A stretch of 64,000 nt of DNA from Paractinoplanes lichenicola (GTDB lineage Bacteria > Actinomycetota > Actinomycetes > Mycobacteriales > Micromonosporaceae). The notes under the pieces are model-generated. The model did not search any database and was not told the origin of the DNA. It saw only the letters and a program-made list of their open reading frames with translations. The translations under genes and the position numbers were made by a program. Of the stretch, positions 34,609 through 41,692 are shown piece by piece; the first letter of the stretch is position 1, and every line of letters begins with the position of its first letter. Location: NCBI RefSeq assembly GCF_016785085.1, contig NZ_JAENHO010000018.1, positions 142,329 through 206,328 of the forward strand. Reading direction: 5' to 3'.

Positions 34609-35070
34609 ATTCGGCGATCGCGGCGGCGTCGCACGCCCGCCCGTACCAGGTGTATTCGACACCGTCTCGGCAAGTGACTGGAACGTCCACGTCTTCGTTG
34701 ACCAAATCGCGTTGGATGCGGAACCGACCGTTAACGGCAACTACGGCAGTGAGCCGCGCAAGCTGGCCGGCGTGGATGAACCCGGTCACCGCAGCCAGCT
34801 GCGTCCAGCGGGCACCGTCGAAACCTATCCCGTCAAATCCAGCCTTCGAGTCGTTGGTCAAAAAAAACCCGCCCTGTTACATGCGATTAGAGCGGCAGTG
34901 AGCCCTTGCGCGTCGTCCTCGTCTACGTCAACCGTTCCGCCGTAACCCGGCTGACTCCTGATACCGCCCGAAAGCCACCGCGCGGTCAGCGCAGCGACCT
35001 CATCGAGGCTTTCCGCGGCCCGCCACAACGGCCGATCCTCGGGCAGCAGGCCGTCATCGATCTCCGCCAC
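34583..35070 (-). pseudogene. DUF6919 protein gene, frameshifted at a T8 run and truncated by an IS
   Basis: The first frame (35070-34858) gives LWRAAESLDEVAALTARWLSG, then SQPGYGG and CNRAGFF before a TGA; the next frame, shifted by one, continues LTNDSKAGFDG and WTQLAAVTGF, matching the DUF6919 layout. The shift falls in eight consecutive Ts (minus strand), so it is a one-base indel, a slippage site or a sequencing error. The C-terminus FHPR is encoded by the IS5 terminal repeat. DUF6919 genes are typical of actinomycete elements; function unknown. Confidence 0.72.
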
Positions 35071-35161
35071 CGCACCTCCACCTTGATTTGGGCGCCTTTT
35101 CAGGGCGGCACATCATCGTGTCGCACCGATCCGACGGCTCGACTGGTCCTGGAGCGGCGTG

Positions 35162-36721
35162 TCACGCTGCCGCGTCGTACTCTGGCCCGAACTTCCACCG
35201 CCAATCAAGACGGTGCCGCCCGAACGGGCGGCGGCTGCCCTTCCCGGCGGGCTTCAGGCGAATGTCGGCCACGGTGCGGATGATGTCGCGCTTCACCGCT
35301 ACCTCGTCGCCGAGCTCAGCCCACGCCTGCACGGCCTGTTCTCCGATCCGGCCGCGCAGCACCGGTGGGATGCCCGCTTCGGCGGCGCGTGCATCGTGTG
35401 CGGCGATCTGCTCCAACAGGCCCTTCTCCGCCCGCGCGAACGAGATCGGGGTGACCTGGCCGGTCTCGGCGAGCTTGCGCCAGTCCTCCAAGTCGCCGCG
35501 CAGTCGGTCCGCCTCGGCGTGCGCGTGCGCGACGTCCGCGTCGGTGGCGGTCTGTGCGGTCAGCAGGTCGTAGATGTCCGGGCGTGACAGCCACGCCACT
35601 ACAACCCGCTGCACGTACTCGTCCAGCACCTCCATCGGTACCGCCGCGCACTTCTTCTTCAGGCATGCATACAGTTCGCTGGTCCAGCCGCGCCGTGTGG
35701 CGGTGTTCCGGGATGTCGGCCCGCCGCAGACGTCGCACAGGACGATGTAGGACAGCAGATGTACGGCCCGGCCGGAACGGGTGGTCGTCCGGGACGGGTC
35801 CTTCAGCAGGCGGACGGCCGCCCAATACACGTCGGCGTCCACGAGGCCGTCCCAGACGCCGTCCCCGACGATCTCTCCGCGCAGGACGCGCTTGCCGATG
35901 TAGGCCGGGTTGAGCACCATTTTGCGGATCACCCCGCGCCGCCATGTTGTCTCCGCCGGGGACGGCACGCCGCGGGCGTTCAAGTCGTTCTCGATGGTGA
36001 TCAGCGGGGTTCCGCCGGTCACCTTGTCGAAGATCTCCCGTACGACTCCCGCGCGGGTGTAATCGGAGGCCGTGCCATCGGCCGCCGTCGCCTGGCGGAT
36101 CTCCTCGTCGGCTTCCTGTCGCTCCAGCGCCCGGGTCCGGCTGTGGTAGATCCGCCGGTACCCGTAGGTGATCTTCCCGTGTGGGCGTCCGGCTTCGGCT
36201 GCGCCGACGATCCCGCGTAACACGTTGTCGCGGATCGAGTCGGCCATCCACTCGGCCTGCACGGCCTGGAAGCCGAGCATCATCCGGTCGTTCTTGTCGC
36301 GTAGGTCGAACAGCACGCCGCCGACCAGCCAGAAGTACATGCCAGCCTCGACGCACATGTCCCGGATCTGGACGTAGACCGCGAGGTCGCGTTCCTTGCG
36401 GGCCATCTCCCAGATCACGAGCACGTCGCCCTTGCCGGAGCGGACGGCCTCGATCAGCAACTCGAACTCCGGCCGGCCCTTGGTCGCATGCCGCGACGCC
36501 GACCGGTCGTTGTCGGTGAACGACCCCGCGTCCGACCAACCGTGCGAGGTGATCTCCTTCGCGTTCAGTACGCCCTGGTCGTGAACGCTCTTGCCCTGTT
36601 CCTTCTTGTCCTGGCTGGCCCGTTGATACCGCAACGCCCGCACCTCGGCACCACCGGCCAGCAGCGCAGCCTTGGTGTCGAACCGCGTCGCACCCCGCAT
36701 CTGTCCTGTCCGCCGTACCAT
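35162..36721 (-). CDS. int: Large serine recombinase (integrase)
   Basis: 519 residues. The resolvase-type catalytic domain starts at LRYQRASQDKKEQG with the nucleophile Ser36; Arg-rich VIWEMARKERD and the FQAVQAEWMADSIRDNV helix follow. The recombinase domain has KITYGYRRIY, and LNPAYIGKRV leads to a zinc ribbon (CDVCGG ... C-x4-C) and a coiled-coil C-terminal part (residues ~395-450), as in PhiC31/Bxb1-type integrases. It starts 70 bp from attR, the usual arrangement. It should join attP and attB unaided; excision would need a directionality factor. Confidence 0.96.
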   Translation of the reverse strand: MVRRTGQMRGATRFDTKAALLAGGAEVRALRYQRASQDKKEQGKSVHDQGVLNAKEITSHGWSDAGSFTDNDRSASRHATKGRPEFELLIEAVRSGKGDVLVIWEMARKERDLAVYVQIRDMCVEAGMYFWLVGGVLFDLRDKNDRMMLGFQAVQAEWMADSIRDNVLRGIVGAAEAGRPHGKITYGYRRIYHSRTRALERQEADEEIRQATAADGTASDYTRAGVVREIFDKVTGGTPLITIENDLNARGVPSPAETTWRRGVIRKMVLNPAYIGKRVLRGEIVGDGVWDGLVDADVYWAAVRLLKDPSRTTTRSGRAVHLLSYIVLCDVCGGPTSRNTATRRGWTSELYACLKKKCAAVPMEVLDEYVQRVVVAWLSRPDIYDLLTAQTATDADVAHAHAEADRLRGDLEDWRKLAETGQVTPISFARAEKGLLEQIAAHDARAAEAGIPPVLRGRIGEQAVQAWAELGDEVAVKRDIIRTVADIRLKPAGKGSRRPFGRHRLDWRWKFGPEYDAAA

Positions 36722-36770
36722 CGATCGAAGTCCTTCCGATCACACCGCCTATCGATTAGTGTCAAATTTA

Positions 36771-36811
36771 GCTGTTAACGACCCTTGGGAGTGCCGACCG
36801 AGCAGCCGAGC
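36771..36811. other. attR, right junction of the integrated element
   Basis: Plus-strand core CCTTGGGA-GT-GCCGACC. Bases up to 36790 are element DNA; from 36793 the sigma gene resumes (minus strand ...CSVGT). The GT at 36791-36792 matches the GT of attL. The reconstituted attP would read CCTTGGGAGTAGTCAATG, with an imperfect dyad around the GT: 11 of the first 20 bases of the two arms agree. Confidence 0.88.
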
Positions 36812-37221
36812 GTCTCGGCGACCTCGGTCTCGCTCAGGTCGCCGAAGTAGCGCAGCACCAGCACCGCCCGCATGCGTGGGGGCAGGGTGCGCAGCGCGGC
36901 CACGACCTGCTGGCGGTGCTCGACCGAGCCGTACGGGTCGGGGCTCGGGCCGTCGGTGCTCAGCAGCGGGACCTCGCTGACCCGGCGCCGGCGTCGCCAC
37001 GACGTCGCGGTGTTGACCATGGCCTTGCGGACGTAGGCGACCGGCGCCTCCATCCGCGCGACGCGTCCCCACTTGCGGTGGGTCTTCTCCAGGGCCGCCT
37101 GGACGAGATCCTCGGCGTAACCGCGATCGCCGGTCAGCAGATAGGCGAGCCGCACGAGCGGCGCCCAGTGCAGCTCGACGAAGGCGCGGAAGCCGTCGTC
37201 CGGCGGTGCATGTGATGACAT
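36775..37221 (-). pseudogene. SigE-family sigma factor, 5' part cut by the element
   Basis: 148 codons as it stands: 144 native plus P-K-G-R and a stop from element DNA. Sigma-2 region is seen as FVELHWAPLVRLAYLLTGDR then YAEDLVQAALEKTHRKW; sigma-4 as LRTLPPRMRAVLVLRYFGDL and SETEVAETLGCSVGT. The lost part is the second half of the -35 recognition helix (VKSQSSRGLDRLREL), kept at 4399-4479. Full length when joined is 170 residues, normal for the family. The truncated form probably cannot read -35 elements correctly. The promoter should be in 37222-37374. Confidence 0.92.
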
Positions 37222-37374
37222 GTGAAGCTAACGCCGCCCCGCACTCAAAAGGTTGACTGCGATTCTAGGGCGCGCGACCCCCATCACATTCGTCTCATAT
37301 CACCATGTAGCGCCTCGGTCAGGACTAACTTGAGAACCGGATCTAACAGAGGGTGATGAGAGAAAGACAGAACG

Positions 37375-38694
37375 TTGCTGGAGTGGCTTGTCGTCGCCGG
37401 GGGCCTCGCCCTGTGCGCCCTGATCGCAACGCTGCTGCGTCGCACGGTCCGTCCCGCTGTCCACTCCGGTTACCACGCGATGCATGCGCGCGTGCAGCCC
37501 CATCTGCCCGAGCGCGTACGCCGCCTGGCCCGCTGGTGCCTCGACCGGATCGACGGCGCCGCCGCCCGGACCGTCCTCGTCTCCGCCGTGGCCGCGGGCC
37601 TGGCCTGGTCCGCGGCCGGACTGCTGCACCTGGCCGGCCCCGTGATTGCGGCGATCTCCGCCACCCTGTCCGTCCAGATCAGCTCGCACGCCTCGGTCCG
37701 CGAGGGCGCGCGGCGGCTGCTGGCCACGGTCGCCGCGATCGGGGTGGCGGTCGGCGTGTGGCACTTCTTCGGCCTGCACTGGTGGTCGGTCGCGGTGATC
37801 GCGGGCTGTGGCCTGGCCGCCGGGCGGCTGCTGCGGCTCGGTGACGGCGCGGTCGCGGTGCCGGCGACGTCGCTGGGCATCCTGGTCGCCGGCAGCTCGA
37901 TCACCGAGGCCCTCATGTGGCAGCGGGTGGCGGCGACCGCCCTCGGTATCGTCGTCGGCGCGATCCTGTCGCCGCTGGTCGGCGGGGAGACGCCGCTCGA
38001 ACGGGCCCGGCAGAAGCTCGCCCACCTCTCGGCCGAGATCGCGCTGCTGCTGGGCGACCTGGGCGCCGGCGCCCGCGGCGGCTACACCCGCGAGGCGGCC
38101 GCCGAGTGGCTGGCCCGTTCCCGCGGGTTGGGCGAGGACCTGGCCGACGCGGTCACCGCGGTCGACGACCTGAGCAAGCAGGCCCGCTGGTCGCTGACGA
38201 CGCCGGTGGCCCACGTGGTGCCGCTGCAGCAGACGCTGCGGGCCCTGGAGCACGGTGTGGACCAGGTCAACTCGGTGGCCCGGTCGATGTTCGACGCGAT
38301 CGCGACCCCGATGACCGCCGGCGTGCCCGAGCAGATCGGTCATGTGCTCACCACCGCGGCCGAGGCGTTCGCCGCGCACGCCGATCTGGTGTCGGAATCC
38401 GATACCGACGTCACGAAGGACGCCGGTCATCTCGACGACCTGCTGGCCGATCTGCGCGAGGCGCCGCGCCGGACGCTGCGGACCGTGCGCAGCGAGCTCG
38501 CCGACACCGGCGTGCTGGTGCTCACCGGCTCGATCATGAACGACGTCGACCGGATGGCCGGCTCGCTGGCCGGGTCGGCGCCGGCCCTCGCGGTCGGGGA
38601 AACCGCACCGGAACCGGGCATCCCGGCGGTCTCCGAGGTGCTGCCCGCCGTCCGCCGCCTCTGGGACCGCCGCCGCGAGGAGACGTCCGTCTGA
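37375..38694 (+). CDS. Aromatic acid exporter/FUSC-like membrane protein
   Basis: 439 residues from a TTG (37375). One N-terminal helix (LEWLVVAGGLALCALIATLL), then four or five helices in residues ~60-200 (AISATLSVQISSHASVREGA is the typical FUSC loop; LGIVVGAILSPLVGG ends the bundle), then a long cytoplasmic helical domain. This is the half-size FUSC/ArAE architecture seen in actinobacteria. Substrate unknown. It is divergent from the sigma fragment, and the 153-bp gap carries both promoters. Confidence 0.8.
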   Translation: MLEWLVVAGGLALCALIATLLRRTVRPAVHSGYHAMHARVQPHLPERVRRLARWCLDRIDGAAARTVLVSAVAAGLAWSAAGLLHLAGPVIAAISATLSVQISSHASVREGARRLLATVAAIGVAVGVWHFFGLHWWSVAVIAGCGLAAGRLLRLGDGAVAVPATSLGILVAGSSITEALMWQRVAATALGIVVGAILSPLVGGETPLERARQKLAHLSAEIALLLGDLGAGARGGYTREAAAEWLARSRGLGEDLADAVTAVDDLSKQARWSLTTPVAHVVPLQQTLRALEHGVDQVNSVARSMFDAIATPMTAGVPEQIGHVLTTAAEAFAAHADLVSESDTDVTKDAGHLDDLLADLREAPRRTLRTVRSELADTGVLVLTGSIMNDVDRMAGSLAGSAPALAVGETAPEPGIPAVSEVLPAVRRLWDRRREETSV

Positions 38695-39004
38695 TTTGGA
38701 CGGCGTTACGGGCTGATTTCCGGGGGCCCGCTCAGGAGATCCGGTGTACTTGGGTCATTTGATCGGACAGCCCTGTCGCCCCAATGTGACGGAGACGTTA
38801 CGGTGAGGAGGCGCCGGGGCGCGTGTGACCGGTGGCACAAGCGTGTCATGAGCTGGCTGGATCGAAAATTCTTCGTCCCGTCCGCCCATCCGCCGACGCG
38901 AGCACGACGAATAGACAAGCAGGAGTACACAGGAAAAAAGCTTTCCGGGGTGCCTGCCGGATCACGGTCCGGGCACGGGTGCTGGCGTCCATCGGCGAGG
39001 TGAT
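38695..39004. other. 310-bp intergenic region
   Basis: No gene seen. It probably contains the LuxR gene's promoter. The ribosome site GAGG at 38997-39000 serves the GTG start. Confidence 0.5.
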
Positions 39005-39007
39005 GTG

Positions 39008-39613
39008 GTGATCCGGGTTGCGGTGGCCAGAGACGAGGGATATTTCGGCGTCCCCGTCCGTGCCCTGCTCGAGTCGAACCCCGACATGCATTTCATCGGC
39101 ACGCTCCCCTTCGGCAACGACTTGCCGCAGGTGGCGTCCGAGATGTGGCCCTCCGTGATCGTGATCGACACGGAATACATGGTGAGCCAGGTGCTGCCCG
39201 TGGCCAACGCGGTGCGCTCGGCCAACCCCTCCTGCGCGCTGCTGCTGCTGTGCGATCCGAACAAGCGGGGCATGCTGCCGCCGCGACATCGCTCCGGCCC
39301 GCTCAACTTCCTGCCCAAGGACGCCTCGGCCAACCTGCTGGCCGACTCGGTGCGCCGGCTCGCGGGCGGCGAGCGGGTGGTGTCGGCCCGGCTGCAGACG
39401 GCCTCGCTGCTCACCGACAAGGGGCTGACCACGCGCGAGCTCGAGGTGCTGGGCCTGGCCGCCGAGGGCGAGCCGGTCAAGGAGATCGCGCGCAAGCTGT
39501 TCCTGTCGGGCGGCACGGTGCGCAACTACCTGTCGGCGATCATCGCGAAGACCGGCGCCCGCAACCGGCTCGACGCGATCCGGATCGCGCGCAAGGACGG
39601 CTGGCTCCGCTGA
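39008..39613 (+). CDS. LuxR-type response regulator
   Basis: About 201 residues (GTG at 39005 is an alternative; 39008 has better spacing from GAGG). The receiver-like domain has a possible phospho-acceptor Asp in SVIVIDTEYM near residue 56, but the acidic pair near the N-terminus is RDE rather than DD, so phosphorylation is uncertain. The C-terminal LuxR helix-turn-helix is clear: GLTTRELEVLGLAAEGEPVK then EIARKLFLSGGTVRNYLSAI. It lies directly before the polysaccharide locus and is a candidate regulator of it. Confidence 0.87.
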   Translation: MIRVAVARDEGYFGVPVRALLESNPDMHFIGTLPFGNDLPQVASEMWPSVIVIDTEYMVSQVLPVANAVRSANPSCALLLLCDPNKRGMLPPRHRSGPLNFLPKDASANLLADSVRRLAGGERVVSARLQTASLLTDKGLTTRELEVLGLAAEGEPVKEIARKLFLSGGTVRNYLSAIIAKTGARNRLDAIRIARKDGWLR

Positions 39614-39630
39614 TAGGTACCGTTGGTGCG

Positions 39631-40203
39631 GTGCCGTCCGGTCAACTCGAGGTTCCCGCGCTCCCGGTGCTGATCCCGCTCGGAACGGCGCTCATGGTGG
39701 TCGCGGCCGTCGTGCTGCACCGCCGGCGCGCGCTGGCTCCGGGCCGGCTCGTCGCGGCCTGGGCCGCCGGGTGGTATGCGGTGGCCGTGCTCGGCGCGAC
39801 CATGCTGCCGCTCGACATCGCCTGGGGGCCCGAGGCGGGTGGCCCCGAGCTCTTCCGCTTTCTGCTCGTCCCGTTCCTCGACATGCGGGTCGACGACTTC
39901 ATCCTCAACGCCATCATGCTGCTGCCCCTGGCGGCGGCGCTGCGCGTGGTGGCCGGGGTGCGCGACCGCCGCCGGGTGGTGCTGACCGGCTTCCTGCTCA
40001 GCCTGTCGATCGAGACGATCCAGGCGCTGCTCCTCGTCTTTCTGCACGGCGACCGCTGGGCCGACGTGAACGATTTGATGGCCAACACGCTCGGCGCCTG
40101 GCTGGGCTGGCTGATCATCCAGGGGCCGGCCGTGTCGCACGCACTGGATCGCTGGGCCATGACCGGTCAGGCGGAAGAGCCCGATCCGATCACCCGCTCG
40201 TAG
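39631..40203 (+). CDS. VanZ-family membrane protein
   Basis: 190 residues from the GTG at 39631. Four to five hydrophobic helices; the typical VanZ segments are FRFLLVPFLDMRVDDFILNA and WADVNDLMANTLGAWLGWL. VanZ gives low-level teicoplanin resistance in enterococci; most relatives have unknown roles at the envelope and are often near polysaccharide genes. Its last three codons and stop lie inside the 48-bp tandem repeat shared with the convergent glycosyltransferase gene. Confidence 0.85.
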   Translation: MPSGQLEVPALPVLIPLGTALMVVAAVVLHRRRALAPGRLVAAWAAGWYAVAVLGATMLPLDIAWGPEAGGPELFRFLLVPFLDMRVDDFILNAIMLLPLAAALRVVAGVRDRRRVVLTGFLLSLSIETIQALLLVFLHGDRWADVNDLMANTLGAWLGWLIIQGPAVSHALDRWAMTGQAEEPDPITRS

Positions 40204-40320
40204 AGGTCGCCGGCCTCGGCCGCTCAGGTTGAGCCGATCACCCGCTCGTAGAGGTCGCCGACCTCGGCCGCTCAGGTTGAGCCGATCACCCGCTCGTAGA
40301 GGTCGCCGACCTCGGCCGCC
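40186..40320. repeat. 48-bp direct repeat, about 2.8 copies
   Basis: Unit begins CCGATCACCCGCTCGTAGAG and ends GGCCGCTCAGGTTGAG. Copies at 40186-40233, 40234-40281 (one base apart) and a partial copy from 40282. The unit encodes the glycosyltransferase's last residues (VGDLYERVIGST) and its stop, so the extra copies repeat that gene's end in its 3' region and reach into the VanZ coding end. Confidence 0.92.
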
Positions 40321-41336
40321 ATCCGCTCCGCGTCGTACCGGTCGCCGGCCGATCGGGGCTCGAGCCGCCCGCCCGCCCGTTCGGCCAGGCAGAGCACCTC
40401 GGCCCGCAGCTTGCGGGGCAGCGACTCCGGGTCGTGCGGGGTGAGCCGCTGGGCGCCCTCGACGGCCTTGTCCTCCAGGGGCTCGCACGTCGCGTACAGG
40501 GCCGGCAGCCCGGCCGCGATCGCCTCCAGCACCACCAGCCCGAACGTCTCGCGGCCGGGCGAGGCGAAGACGTCCATGGCGCAGAGCATCGCGCGCGCGT
40601 GCCGCACCGGCCCGGCGAACAGCACCCGGTCGGCCACGCCCTCGATCGCCGCCAGCCGTTCCAGCCCGCGCCGGGCCGAGCCGTCGCCGACCAGCAGCAG
40701 CACCGCCCCGGGCACCTCGGCCACGGCCCGGATCAGCACGTCGAACCGTTTGCGGGGCTCGAGCCGGCCCAGCCCGCCGATCACCGGGGTGCCGGGCGCG
40801 ATGCCGAGCCGGGCCCGGACCTTGGCCCGCAGCGCCTCGTCGAAGCCGAACTCGCCGGGGTCGAGCGCCTTGGGGATCACCGTCAGCCGGTTGCCGGGCA
40901 CGCCCCACCGGCGCAGCCGCTCGGCGATGAGCGCGGACACGGCGATCGTGAACCGGCCCCGGCCCCGGTGGGCCAGTACCGTCCGGCGGCCCTCGTCGAG
41001 GTGATATTCCGTCGCCACGACCTGCGCCGTCCCGGCCAGCCAGGCGGCCAGCCGGCCCTGCACGCTCGCCCGGAACAGGTGGGTGTGCACCACGTCGAAG
41101 CCGCCGCGCCGGGCCAGCCGGCGCAGCCGGACGATCGCGCCGAGGTCGAGGTCGCGGCTGCTGACGATCTCGTGCACGGCCGTGCCGCTGGCCCGCAGCC
41201 CGGCCAGCACCGGCCCGGGCGGCGACAGGGTGACCACCTCGCTCTGCTGCGGCAGGTGGCGGATCAGCAGTCGCAGCTGATGCTCGGCGCCGTCGCCGGC
41301 CCGGGCGCTGATCACATGCAGCACCCGAACGGCCAT
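40272..41336 (-). CDS. GT4-family glycosyltransferase
   Basis: 354 residues, GT-B fold. N-terminal domain starts VRVLHVISARAGDGAEHQLR; the donor-binding half has GLGRLEPRKRFDVLIRA and the catalytic EX7E stretch FASPGRETFGLVVLEAIAAG. Retaining glycosyltransferases of this type build exopolysaccharide repeat units in the cytoplasm. It is the only polysaccharide gene here reading away from the plus-strand block; the 356-bp gap to the CapD-like gene is a shared promoter region. Confidence 0.92.
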   Translation of the reverse strand: MAVRVLHVISARAGDGAEHQLRLLIRHLPQQSEVVTLSPPGPVLAGLRASGTAVHEIVSSRDLDLGAIVRLRRLARRGGFDVVHTHLFRASVQGRLAAWLAGTAQVVATEYHLDEGRRTVLAHRGRGRFTIAVSALIAERLRRWGVPGNRLTVIPKALDPGEFGFDEALRAKVRARLGIAPGTPVIGGLGRLEPRKRFDVLIRAVAEVPGAVLLLVGDGSARRGLERLAAIEGVADRVLFAGPVRHARAMLCAMDVFASPGRETFGLVVLEAIAAGLPALYATCEPLEDKAVEGAQRLTPHDPESLPRKLRAEVLCLAERAGGRLEPRSAGDRYDAERMAAEVGDLYERVIGST

Positions 41337-41692
41337 TTCTGACTACCCCGCTATCGCATTGTCGACACTTCGATTGCGTGCACCGCAGAATGGACGTTCG
41401 CAGGGGTCGGGGTATGAATGACAGTCGCAAATGTCATGCCTAAGTAGAGAGACTTTCACGTTTTGTGAATGGCTGCTCGATCATAACTTGCCTGGCCACG
41501 TGCGGTGTCATGCGAAACATGAGTGATCCTCGCATCGCGCATGACAATTGCCACTGTATTCACCCGGCCCCTCCTGGCACGCTCGGAACGCAGGCGAAGA
41601 AAGCGTGCGGATCACATTCCCGGCCGCGGTGATTGATATTACCGGGCGCCTTTTCCTTGCCTTGTGAAGAACCTTCCCGGCAGGAGGAATTC
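41337..41692. promoter_or_regulatory. Divergent regulatory region of the polysaccharide locus
   Basis: A+T-richer 356-bp region between the GT4 gene and the CapD-like gene. It holds ATGACA (41418) / TGTCAT (41432), TTCAC-GTTTT-GTGAA (41455-41469), another TGTCAT at 41506 and ATGACAATTGCC at 41541. The repeated TGTCAT half-site suggests an operator array. A 31-codon frame starting MTIATVF (41541-41636) is a possible leader but has no good ribosome site. AGGAGG at 41682 serves the downstream ATG. Confidence 0.55.

Larger units (their letters stand above)
4481..36792. mobile_element. 32.3-kb serine-integrase element inserted in a sigma factor gene
   Basis: Limits are set by the split sigma gene on both sides and a shared GT crossover dinucleotide. 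The integrase gene lies 70 bp from the right end. The content is accessory: DUF6907, DUF2637, replication-relaxation proteins, defence-like genes, a Mur ligase cassette and several IS remnants. No relaxase, replication initiator of a known family, or FtsK/TraB translocase was recognised, so it may be a mobilisable or decayed actinomycete element rather than a self-transmissible one. Confidence 0.92.
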
